A stretch of DNA of 64,000 nucleotides, taken from Chrysemys picta bellii (taxonomy: Eukaryota > Chordata > Testudines > Emydidae). The first letter of the stretch is position 1; each line of letters begins with the position of its first letter. The notes beneath the pieces were generated by a model. That model saw only the letters and a program-made list of their open reading frames with translations. It was not told where the DNA came from and searched no databases. Shown one piece after another: positions 34,459 through 44,387 of this stretch. The stretch spans positions 3,286,001 through 3,350,000 of the forward strand of contig NC_088798.1 in the NCBI RefSeq assembly GCF_011386835.1, read 5' to 3'. Position numbers and translations under genes: made by a program.

Positions 34459-34705
34459 GCCTTGGCTACACTGGCAATTCACAGCGCTGCACTTGCTGCG
34501 CTCAGGGGTGTGAAAAAACACCCCCCCGAGCGCAGTGAGTGCAGCGCTGTAAAGCGCCAGTGTAATCCACGCCTACAGCGCTGCATGTTCGCTCGCAGCA
34601 CTGCAAACTATTCCCCGCGGAGAGGTGGAGTACTTGCAGCGCTGCGAGAGAGCTCTCACAGTGCTGGCGGCGCAACTACACTCGCGCTTCACAGCGCTGC
34701 AGCGG
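34459..34705. mobile_element. GC-rich foldback MITE inside the LTR U3
   Basis: From GGCCTTGGCTACACTGGC onward the sequence forms a hairpin with about 45-bp arms: CTGGCAATTCACAGCGCTGC... against ...GCAGCGCTGTAAAGCGCCAG, with a loop at ACACCCCCCC (34466-34563). The AGCGCT palindrome occurs at least five times. The right terminal inverted repeat is missing: sequence passes from CAGCGCTGCAGCGG straight into LTR sequence (CATCCATCTTTAACC). It is CpG-rich relative to its surroundings. Confidence 0.6.
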
Positions 34706-34792
34706 CATCCATCTTTAACCTGGTGCTTTTCCAGTGAGAAGGAGGGGGTGGGAACCCAAAGAGGGACAAAGGATTCCCGCCTTATGCAAAAG

Positions 34793-34800
34793 ATATATAA
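34793..34800 (+). promoter_or_regulatory. LTR TATA box
   Basis: ATATATAA lies about 285 bases before the polyadenylation signal in the same LTR, as expected of a U3 core promoter. Activity is not implied. Confidence 0.6.
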
Positions 34801-35078
34801 ATTGGTGGAACAGAACAAAAGGAGAGAGGAGCCATCATGAAGAATCCCCTAGCTACCACCTGAGCTGGAACAAGAGCTGTACCAGGGGAAAGAATTGTGC
34901 CCAGGCCTGGAAGGTGTCCAGTCTGAGAAAAAACATACTGAAGCATCTCTGAGGGTGAGATTATCTGTACTCAGTTTGATTAGACATAGATTCGCACATT
35001 TTATTTTATTTTGCTTGGTGACTTACTTTGTTCTGTCTGTTACTACTTGGAACCACTTAAATCCTACTTTCTGTATTT

Positions 35079-35084
35079 AATAAA
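35079..35084 (+). promoter_or_regulatory. LTR polyadenylation signal
   Basis: AATAAA in TGTATTTAATAAAAATCAC marks the probable R region end of the LTR. Confidence 0.6.
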
Positions 35085-35191
35085 AATCACTTTTTACTTA
35101 TTCATTAACTCAGAGTATGTGTTAATACCTGGGGGAGCAAACAGCTGTGCTTATCTCTCTATCAGTGTTATAGAGGGCGAACAATTTATGA

Positions 35192-35226
35192 GTTTTACCC
35201 TGTATAAGCTTTATACAGGGTAAAAC
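35192..35226. repeat. 35-bp palindrome in the LTR
   Basis: GTTTTACCCTGTATA and TATACAGGGTAAAAC are exact 15-bp inverted arms around AGCTT, in the region downstream of the polyadenylation signal (U5 side). Confidence 0.95.
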
Positions 35227-35624
35227 GGATTTATTTGGGTTTAGACCCCATTGGGAGTTGGGCATCTGAGTGTTAAAGACAGGAACACTTCTGTTAGCTG
35301 CTTTCAGGTAAACCTGCAGCTTTGGGGCAAGTGATTCAGACCCTGGGTCTGTGTTGGCGCAGACGGGAGTGTCTGGCTCAGCAAGACAGAGCGCTGGGGT
35401 CCTGAGCTGACAGGAAAAGCAGGGGTAGAAGTAGTCTGGGCACATCCGGAGGCAGCTCCCAGGAGGTTTCTGTGATCTAACCCGTCACAGGCGCAGCAAT
35501 TAAGCTTGGCCTCCATCATGCTCCTGGAGTGTCTTTTCTCATCTCTGGGGGGCTGGGAACCAAAGTCTGAGCTGCAGTTTTCCCAAGTCCCAAGCAACAG
35601 GAATGTTTCCCAATGCATCAAGAC

Positions 35625-35690
35625 ACAAGGTGGGGGAGGTGATATCTTTTATTGGACCAACTTCTGTTGGGGAGAGAGACAAGACAGTCC
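35625..35690 (+). repeat. single-arm copy of the 15475-15680 foldback sequence
   Basis: GGTGGGGGAGGTGATATC, TTTTATTGGACCAACTTCTG, TTGGGGAGAGAGACAAG follows the left arm of the 15475 element closely. The other arm is absent. Confidence 0.65.
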
Positions 35691-36339
35691 TAATGCACCT
35701 GTCAGAGTGAGATACCACACAAAGACTTGCTCCCAAGAATAGTCTAGCTTCAATGGGACGATTCATGTTAATAAGCACTACACCCATAGTAAATGTTGCT
35801 AGAATTGGGCTAAGGAAGCAAATTTCCTTACCCATGTTACCAACCTCTTATATTATTAAAACTGGGAAAAATTTCAAACCTGAATTAACATTTCATCTCT
35901 GTGCCTGCATGTTTTCTGTTTGCGTTTCTTTCAGCTTGGACAAAGAAATTCAATGGCGTCAGTTTTTGCTTTTTTACAGTCAGTTTCACTTTCAAATTCT
36001 CAGGGTGCCACAGAATCCTAGAAAGGTAGGGCTGGAAGGGACCTCGCAAAGTCATCAATAATAAATAATAAACTTAGACCATCCCTGACTGCTGTTTGTC
36101 CAACCTGTTCTTAAAAACATCCCGTGACGGGGATTCCACAACCTCCCTGGGAAGCCTGTTCCAGAGCGTAACTACCCGGAGAGTTCGAAAGTTTTCCTAA
36201 CATCTAATCTACATCTCCCTTGCTGCAGATTAAGCCCACTGCCTCTTGTCCCGCCTTCTGTGAGCATGGAGAACAACTGATCACAGTCCTCTTTATAACA
36301 GCCCTCAACATATTTGAAGACTTCTCAGTCAGGTCCCCC

Positions 36340-37480
36340 CTAGTCTTCTTTTCTCAAGACTAAACATGCCCAGTTGCTGTTGTTTTTTAACCTTTCCTCA
36401 GAGGTTAGGTTTTCTAAACCTTTGATCATTTTGGTTGCTTTCCTCTGGACCCTTGCCAATTTTTGTGCATCTTTCCCAAAGGGTGGTGCCCAGACCAGGA
36501 CAGAGTTCTCCAGCTGAGACCTCACCAGTGCTGAGCCGCGCAGGACAGTTACCTCCGGTGTCTTACACACCACACTCCTGTTAATAAACCCCAGAATGAT
36601 ATTAGCCTTTTTTTTTCAGCTCCATCTCATTGTCGCCTCATATTCAATCTCCATTTTGTCGTTCTGTATTTGATTTTTATTTCCTAAGTGAAGTACTTGC
36701 CTTCGTTGAATTTTATCTTGTTGAATTCAAACCAATTTTCCAATTTATCAAGGTCCTTTTGAATTCTACTCCTGTCCTCCAAAGTGCTTGCAACCCCACC
36801 CAGATTGGTGTCATCTACAGATTTTATAAGCATACTATCCACTCCAGTCTACAAGTCAATATTTTCATGAATGACTAGAACCAAACCCAGGGCTGACCCC
36901 TGTGGGGCCCCACCAGATACGCCCTCCCAGTCTGACAGCGAGCAATTGATGATGACTATTTGAATGTGGTCTTTCAACCAGTAGCACATCCAGCTTATAC
37001 TAAATTCATCTACACATCATTTCCCTAGTTTGTTTACGAGAATGTCATGGGGGGCAGTGTCAAAAGCCTTACTAAAATCAAGAGATAGGATATATCATGT
37101 CTACTGCTTCCCTCCTATCCACTAGGCCAGTAACCCTGTCAAAGAAGGAAATTAGGTTGGTTTGGCATTGGATACCTTGTAACCTGGTATCCTCAAGATG
37201 CTTACAAACTGATTGTTTAATAATTCGTTCCAGTATTAGAATTTAGACTGACTGGTCTATAATTCTCTAGGTCCTTTTCGTTCCCATGTTTAAAGACAGG
37301 TGCTGTGTTTGCCCTTCTCCAGGCCTCTGGGACCTGTCCTTCAGAAGTTCTCAGGGATAATGGCTAATGGTTCCGCGGTTGCTTCAACTAGTTCCTTAAG
37401 TATCATAAGATGAATTTCATCAGACCCTGCCAACTTGAATACATGTAACTTGTGTAAATGCTCTTTAACCTGTTCTTTCC
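36340..37480 (-). pseudogene. CR1 ORF2 reverse transcriptase and C-terminus
   Basis: The N-terminal side reads KLAGSDEIH...LKELVEATAEPLAII, where the RT fingers block is expected (about 37300-37440). SGGAPQGSALG (36885-36925) is the SGVPQGSVLGP block. VDDTNLGG (36804-36825) stands for the FADDTKL catalytic block, keeping both aspartates. IQKDLDKLENWFEFNKIKFN follows (36720-36770), then VWAPPFGKDAQKLARVQRKA (36340-36573). The pieces are in different frames with stops between them. Confidence 0.85.
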
Positions 37481-38317
37481 CCATTTTGGGTTGCGGTCCT
37501 TTCCCCTTGTTCATATTAATTCTGTGTTGCTGGCTATGAAACTGATGTACCCTAACTGCATCAGCCTGATGAGCTCTTGGCTCAGGGAAACTTTAACTTT
37601 GACCTTTTTGGTGAAGACAAACAAAATTGTCATTAAACACCTCAGTCTTCTTCATGTTACCAGGTATTAGCTCTCCTTCCCTACTAAGTAGAGGACCTCC
37701 ACTTTCCTTTGTCTTTCCCTGGCTCCTAATGTATTTAAAGAACCTTTTATTCCTATTTTACCTCCCTTGCTAGGTGTAAGTCATTTTGTGCCTTGGCCCT
37801 TCTGATCTGGTCCCTACAAGCTTGCCCTATTCTTTTGTACTCCTCCTCAGCAATTAATCCGTGTTTCCAGTTTTAGTAGGATTCCTTTTTTATTTTCAGG
37901 TCATTAAAGAGTGCCTGATGGAGCCATATTGGCTTCTGACTGTTTTTCCTATATTTCCTTCGCATCGGGACAGTGTGCTGTTGTGCCTTCAATACTCTCT
38001 CCTTAAGAAATCGCCGGCTCTCCTCTCTCCTTTATCCCTTAGATTTTCTTCCCATGGGAACCTTAGCTACCAGCTCATGAGTTTGGTAAAGTTGGCTTTT
38101 TTAAGTCCATTGTCCATATTCTGCTGCTCTTGCTCCTTCCTTTCCTTAGGCTCATGAAAACTCTCATTTTATGGTCCCTTTCACCCATATTCCCTTCCAC
38201 CTTCAGACTCGCTACCAATTCTTCCGTCGGTCAGAGTCAAGTCTAAAATGACTGTGCGTAGGGTTCGTTCCTCCACCTTCTGAAACACAAAGTTGTCCCC
38301 AACACATTCCAAGAACT

Positions 38318-38500
38318 TATAGGAATTGATCCCACCAAGTCTCTGTGATGCCAACTATGTCATACTTGAGCTTATGGCTAATACTTGCAGTCCTTCCTGT
38401 TTATTCCACATACTCCTTGCATTTGTGTACAGACATCTAAGATACTGAGCAATTTCCTCCACTGATTTCCCTCTCGTTGCTCCTAGGATCCTATTGTAAT
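38318..38500 (-). pseudogene. CR1 ORF2 endonuclease fragments across a deletion
   Basis: KLKYDIVGITETWWDQF (38325-38380) is the apurinic-type endonuclease core with its ITETW block. Immediately after it comes YKFLECVGDNFVFQKVEE and [11 protein letters not shown], which belong near the end of that domain. The jump implies that the middle of the nuclease, of the order of 100-150 codons, was deleted with its junction near 38320. Confidence 0.75.
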
Positions 38501-38614
38501 TTTCCATGGCCTCACCTTACTCTCTTAAGGTCACCTCTTTTTATGCTTACCCGTGGGCTTTGTCAACTGCCCCCACTGAACCTAGTTTAAAGCCCTCCTC
38601 CCTAGGTTAGCGAC

Positions 38615-39083
38615 TTAGTGCAGGAAGATGCTCTTCCCCTTCTCGGGCAGGTGGACCTCATCTCTTGTCAGCAGACACTCTTTGCAGAACATCCTCTCAT
38701 GGTCGAGGAAGCCAAAGCCCTCCCATTGACACCATGTGCACAGCCACGTATTCATCTCCAGGATGCATGTGTCCCTACCTGGGCTCTTACCCTCAGCTGG
38801 GAGGACAGACAAGAAACAACCTGCGCTCCAGACCCCTTCACCCTTGCTCCCAGAGCTCCTCTGCTCTGGGTCACACCTGACAGTATCATTAGTGCCCATG
38901 TGGATGAGCCTCGGCAATCTTTCCATGACTCGGACACGGGCTACAGGCAGGCAGCACATCTCCTGGGACACCACAGCACGTCAGCAAACAGATGCCTCCA
39001 TCCCCCCTCAGAAGGAAGTCCCTGACCACTAGCACCCTATGCCTCCTCCTCTTGGTAGCGGTGGCTGTGAGCCAGTAGAACAT
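38615..39083 (-). pseudogene. CR1 ORF1 SGNH esterase-like domain
   Basis: From the 5' side: RRRHRVLVVRDFLLRG (39030-39070) sits where the catalytic GDSLL block belongs, but GDS has become RDF. HMGTNDT (38880-38902) is the GxND block. FLDHERMFCKECLLTRDEVH (38650-38710) ends with the DxxH block (RDEVH). CR1 and L2 ORF1 proteins are known to carry such an esterase. The two parts are in different frames, so the domain is broken, and the presumed nucleophile serine is lost. Confidence 0.8.
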
Positions 39084-39230
39084 ACCAGTTCTTCACCTCG
39101 ATGGATGGTGGACCTGGATGGGGGACCCAAAGTGGCCAACAGCCAATCTCCTGCCCACAGAGCAGCCAGTTCTCCTGCCTTCTCTGGTGCCACTGTAGTC
39201 ATCTGCCCCCATGTTCAGGTTGCAAGCAAG

Positions 39231-40441
39231 GCTGGGGAATGTTTATTTAAAAAACCAACTGTTTGCATTGAAACATTAAAAAAATATTCCAACAATTTTT
39301 CAAAAGTGGTTGTGGTCGTTAGAAATGCCCGGTTTAACAACATACAAATATAGCCGCAAACGTGTATGTCCCATTAACTTACTGCTAATCTATAAAATGC
39401 TGCGCACTCCGACAGTGTTACAGAAATAATTATACCCAAAACCACTATGTTCAGAGAGCATTAAAGGTTGTAAAGTCAAGTACACCAAAGTTAGGAAATG
39501 CCGTAATTAAGGTGGCCTGTGCAGCCCTAACTCAGCCCCCTCGGACATATGCCTCCGATAGTGTCTTTAATGACATGATCACATACTATTTTTCCACAGG
39601 ACACCTGCCTCCCCAACCCTCTCGGCTCCCAATCCCAGTCTCCTGGGACAACGCCCCACCCCTCCTGATTCCCAGTCCCAGTCTCCTTGCCTAGCCAGTC
39701 CCAGATTCTCTCCTATTTCCCTCCTTATCTCAATCTACTCCTTTCCCTTCCCTCCTTTGTCCCCTCACCATTCATATCAGATGGCACCCTCCTCCTGGGT
39801 GCACAGGTGAGACAGATTTCCCTGGTCTTCATGTCAGTACCAGGCCCCACCCTGGCCTGGAGCAGCGGGAACGGCCTTTGCAAGGAAAGTCGAACTTTGG
39901 CCTGCTGCTCTGGGCTGCAGCATGCACAGTGGCTCTGTGGGGATGGCACATGCACAGGCCGGTCACCAGCAGGAGCCGAGGGAGGCTCGAGCATGCTCAG
40001 TGAGGATGGAATCTTTGGCGACTTAGCGGCTGAAATCAAAGAAGTCTCTACTGAGCATGTGTGAACTGCGATTTTTCAAAGGCTTATCCCTTGGCCAAAT
40101 TTGAGCAAAATTTTACTGGGACGGCAAAAGGCGCATCCCAGACACAAAGGCCAACTGTCTGCCAAATGTCAGATTTCTGCTCCAAAGCCTGAGGACACTC
40201 GGGCTGTTCAAAATAAAAGGAGACCAGGTTTTTTTATTCTTTTTATTTTTATTATTACTGGAAATGGCTGAACCATTTTGTGTGAAATTTTCAAAAATCA
40301 GCAGGAAGTAGACACCCAGCCTGGTCAATTTCAGCCCAAATGGTTAAAGTTTGGCCAAGTTATAAACAATTAAAAACTAGGTCTTACACTGGGAGTGTCA
40401 TGCAACCTTAATAATAGGTGGTGCTACAGTCCCGCATGTAA
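39231..40441. other. unannotated stretch, possibly repeat-derived
   Basis: 39500-39800 is C/T-rich with repeated CCCAGTC-type words. 39950-40380 includes GAGCATGCTCAGTGAGGATG and TGGCTGAACCATTTTGTGTG, which read like a dispersed repeat, but I could not define ends or class. Confidence 0.35.
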
Positions 40442-40443
40442 TA

Positions 40444-40637
40444 CACCTCTACCCCGATATAACGTGACCTGATAGAACACAAATTCAGCTATAATGCGGT
40501 GAAGCAGTGCTCGGGGGCGGGGGGGGGGGGGCTGTGCACTCCGGCAGATCAAAGCAAGTTCGATATAACACAGTTTCACCTGTAACGCGGTAAGATTTTT
40601 TGGCTCCCGAGGATAGCGTTCTATCGGGGTAGAGGTG
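40444..40637. mobile_element. Tigger/mariner-like MITE with TA target
   Basis: The ends CACCTCTACCCCGATATAAC and GTTCTATCGGGGTAGAGGTG are inverted repeats of about 20 bp with one or two changes. TA flanks both sides. Inner arms (GAACACAAATTCAGCTATAA, TAACACAGTTTCACCTGTAA) also fold. It contains a G-rich run at 40514-40531. It has no transposase. Confidence 0.82.
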
Positions 40638-40639
40638 TA

Positions 40640-43600
40640 TTTTAAATCCCTTGAGCAAACTGCTTCCAGACGTCAGTCTACCTCAAACAGACAGTAACAG
40701 ATCACTCATTTCAAATCAACCTTCCCCAGTACAGACACCAAAATTGGAAGAGAATGACAAGATGATAATTTAGGAGGAAATTACATTTTCCAGATAACTT
40801 ACATCCACAACTATATTTAGCAATGAGTAACAAAATATCAGCACATATTCTGTAAATATGTATGTTCCTCCAGAATCTCAAGACAGACATTTTAAAGATA
40901 CTCTTCACATATGGACTGTTAAAAATCTACCTTACTCAGCTGGTATTTGATCGTGTTATTAATTGCTGTCTTAAATAAGGAAACCGAATACAACCTCCCA
41001 ATACTGAAACTTCTAAACTACAGCATGCCTAGAGATAAACTTGCTGTCCTCTGATCTCCATACCGCGGGTCGTTTCATGGGAAAACTGCTTTCTTATGTG
41101 AGCTACAGCACTTCAGCATCATTTCGCCTGCAAACTTAATTTAGTGCACCAGTGAAACTCTATCATGTAAGTAAGCATCCATTTTTTGTGGCCTACATAT
41201 AATCTATTGGATCAATGTCTGAAACTAATTCCTCTCCTTCAAAACTGCCAGCTTTGCAAGAAGACTGAAGCCAGCGTCTTTCCACCTTTCACATCCAAGA
41301 GGTATTAATCACAACTGCATCACTCAACCTATTGGAATTTCTGATCTAAACGGATGAATTTTCTCTATTTCAGGTATTTAGAGAGGTCGGTATCTAAAGG
41401 CTGAACCTGGGGAAGGGATACCGTACTACTTCCCCTGCCTCCATTATGGGTCAAAGCCAGGAAACAGTGCAACTTTTTCGTTCTCATTTCCTCAGATTTC
41501 TACCCAAGAGAGTTCAGGAGGTTTAAATCAGCACCTGGCACTCGATCTATCAGATATGTTAATAAGGTATCTTACCTTAACAAACACCCTCAAGAGCAGA
41601 CTCATCTATCTTAATTGGTAAACGCTTCATTAATAATGCAGCTAAGGAGTCTCAAGTTCGAAGTATAAATAGCAAGTTCTGATGCAAGGGCTTTTTGTGT
41701 TCTGTCAGCTTGGATTCAGAAGAAAGGTCTCCACATCTTTGACTCACTGTTCAGCATTGCAGAATGAAGAGAGAAGATCCCTTTTCAGCAACCAGAGGAT
41801 CTAGAAAAAGCCCCATTCTGTTTCAGCCAAGATGAACCTTCAGATCATCCAAGGCATCAACTCAAGGGGGGAGGGGAGGAAAAGAGGCACATTGGATAAT
41901 ATTCCTGAATTGGAAAGAACTGAGGCTCAGGGAATGCAGTCAAGTGACATAGCTGGGGTCAATAAAACATCACCACTGAGGCAGTGTCTTGTACGCTGCT
42001 GATCGATTACAGGAAAAGCATTAAAATGTCTATTCAGTTAAGTCAGAAATTCCAGCCTCGTGATTAACACTGCTTTTAGCCAAAGGACAAAGCAGGATCG
42101 GACAGAACTCCACCAGAAGGGACGCCATTCAGAACAACATCTAGCATATGTAAGATTCTATGCTCTGCGATGAAATGACCTGACAGCTACCGTATTAGTC
42201 TCTAATTTTCCACTTTAAAAAGTTAGCCAAAACAAGAGGAAAGTTTCTGAAATCCTGCACTGTTCACACATTCCATGGGTGTTGAAATAACAGACTTGGA
42301 GTCTCTTTCTCCTATAAATTCATCCTGTATATAAAGTCGGGCAATTAGATATTTAAACATATGGTATCATGAGTCAGTCCAGCTGGAGACTACATTCTGC
42401 TAATCTAATCAAGTTTTATCGGCATCGTTCCCATTATTTGTACGCAGATCCTTTTTACCTACACGAACAACCCTTGCTGCTGTAAAATATATGCAGTGGT
42501 CATCATTACGGTCTATATGTGCCAACAGTGACAACAGCTTTTCCCTAGACTCAGAAGAAGAAATAACTGTGGCTTCTCAGTACTATGATGTGGCGACTGT
42601 TGGCAGATGCTGACTTTTTTAACGGTGATCACTAGAAGCCCAAACCAACTCCCAGTGAAGTACATGGAAGACTCCCATTCATTTCAGTGGTGGGTCTTCA
42701 TGATCCTTTGAAATATTGCAAATAATGGGTTTTCAACCACTTTCCTTTAGACAATTTTCCAGCCACCACTTTTCCCTGATATTCAGTCATCATGTTCCCC
42801 ATCTGAATTTTAATCAAGTGTCCCTACTTATCCCCCTACAAAATTCCTCTCTAACCCTGATGTTTATATCCACACCTTTTCTTGGGTTTCTTTTCTAACT
42901 AGCTATTTAAAATTGCTTGATGTCTTTCTTCAGCAAGTAATTTTAAAGTAGTTAAAACTTGTGCCTAAAAACCTAGAATCTTTTCAAAAGCGTCCAAGTT
43001 ACTCTGCAGCATTTCAGTGAGACGTAGGCTACTACCTACCTATCTTTTAAAAACTGGATTTAGGCCCTTTTGAAAACCATCTGCCTAGTCACTGTCACTA
43101 ACACTTAACACTCACTCAAAACCTGGCTGCCTGCCGAGGGGTTATTTTCATGGGCTAAAAACAATCCATCCTGGTAACTCTGTATTTTCCAAAACCTTCC
43201 CCAGCATGGACATATGGATAAACTTTTTACAGGATGATTTTAAGAGTTAGATACATATGAAATGGAGTATACAATTTTGTACATGCTGCAAACAGCTGAC
43301 CAATTAATGGTATTAACATGTGTTTTTGCAAAGCAGCTGGGTTACTATCTAAGGCCTTTCAATGGCACTGATCACCTCAATAGCTAACATTGATTAGCAG
43401 CTTAAGAGAGCCCAGTTTCAAACACTGACCTCATGCCTCAGAACAGAATCAATCCATAACAAATCCCTACAAGCGAAATGCATCACAACCCAGGAAGCTA
43501 CAGAGACAGCCAGCCCTGCAGAATGTCAAGGCAATTGGAAGCGAGCGTCTTTGGCTGCTCTGAATTCCCAAGATGCATTGATTAAAGTTTTACCAAAACA

Positions 43601-44315
43601 GGTGGTTAATGGGATCTCCTCCGAAATGCAAAACGCCGGCGTTCGAGACCCCTCCAGACCTGTCTGCTGTCCGTACAAATTCCCCATTTACAATTCACTG
43701 CACTGTGTACAGCATCTTTCATACAAAAACTGTCCCCAATTTCAAGGGCTTTCCCCCCCCCCCCCCACCTCTGTGCTGCTATTCTGCCAATTGCTAAAGC
43801 CTGCTGCTCTAATACTGTCACACTAATACCTCCAAGCACCAGGGTGCAGACAACACAACAGAAAACAAATCTGTTATCTTCCTCCCTGCCCTACCCCATC
43901 TGCACTTTCCCCTCCTGCAGACAATCTGGATTAGGCTAAACTGGAAGGGTTCAGACTCCAGGAGCAGTGGGAGCAGCTCTGACTCTACACAGTCCCTGCA
44001 GGAAACCAGACTAATGCACTTAACTTCACTAACTCAGGGGCCGAGGAGCTCGTATCAAACATTTTTACGTGAGTGGGAAACGGCAACGTGGATTGTCCCA
44101 CAGCTGGCTTCCAACTGCCATCAAAGAGTTAAAACGCTACACGCCTGTCCATTGCTCAGAAAGGCCCTTTTGTAAGAGGCTAACATCAGGACAACCGGCT
44201 CTGCCGACAAAAATTTCCCGCTTCCAATTTTTTTTTTTTTAAATCCATAACTACCGGCTTTTAAAGCTTTAAATCAATATCTCCCCACCCCTTGTGATCT
44301 GCATTCAGAGAGGAA
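40640..44315. other. unannotated, mostly single-copy-looking DNA
   Basis: No transposon termini were seen in 3.7 kb, the lowest repeat density of the window. 41090-41700 is A/T-rich complex sequence (TAATAATGCAGCTAAGGAG, AATTGGTAAACGCTTCATTA) that may be conserved. There is a poly-C run near 43751-43766. Confidence 0.35.
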
Positions 44316-44328
44316 CTATTCACACTGG

Positions 44329-44374
44329 TTTCAGAGTAGCAGCCGTGTAAGGTGCCACAAGTCCTCCTGTTCTT
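44329..44374. mobile_element. 46-bp retroelement scrap with 13-bp target duplication
   Basis: CTATTCACACTGG occurs exactly on both sides (44316-44328 and 44375-44387). The insert joins TTTCAGAGTAGCAGCCGTGT to AAGGTGCCACAAGTCCTCCT. From memory these are two parts of one abundant reptile repeat, the second in reverse orientation. A long duplication points to reverse-transcriptase-mediated insertion (LINE or PLE) with an internal inversion. Confidence 0.7.
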
Positions 44375-44387
44375 CTATTCACACTGG

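Larger units (their letters stand above)
34114..35489 (+). mobile_element. solo LTR of an endogenous retrovirus-like element
   Basis: The element starts TGTGACAGTGCCG and ends ACCCGTCACA (TG...CA with 6-bp inverted ends TGTGAC/GTCACA). It is flanked by an identical 7-bp repeat GGCGCAG (34107-34113 and 35490-35496). A TATA box at 34793 and a polyadenylation signal at 35079 fall in the order expected for U3-R-U5, giving plus orientation. No internal retroviral genes or second LTR lie beside it, so this is a solo LTR. From memory it resembles a common turtle LTR family. A MITE occupies 34459-34705 within U3. The 7-bp repeat is longer than the 4-6 bp usual for retroviral integrases. Confidence 0.75.
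36009..39230 (-). mobile_element. long CR1 LINE copy, antisense, with ORF1 and ORF2 remains
   Basis: Read on the minus strand from about 39230 this holds, in order, an ORF1 esterase-like region (38615-39083), the start of the ORF2 endonuclease (38325-38500), an endonuclease end after an internal deletion, the reverse transcriptase (about 36600-37480) and the ORF2 C-terminus (36340-36573), ending with the CR1 3' terminus at about 36009. Multiple stops and frameshifts make it dead. At about 3.2 kb it is shorter than a complete CR1 (about 4.5-5 kb), through 5' loss and at least one internal deletion. It is the longest retroelement in the window. Confidence 0.9.

Noticed and set aside
34387..34840. 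Several open frames across the LTR U3
   Set aside because: They run through the CAGCGCTG-rich hairpin MITE and have no retroviral protein features.
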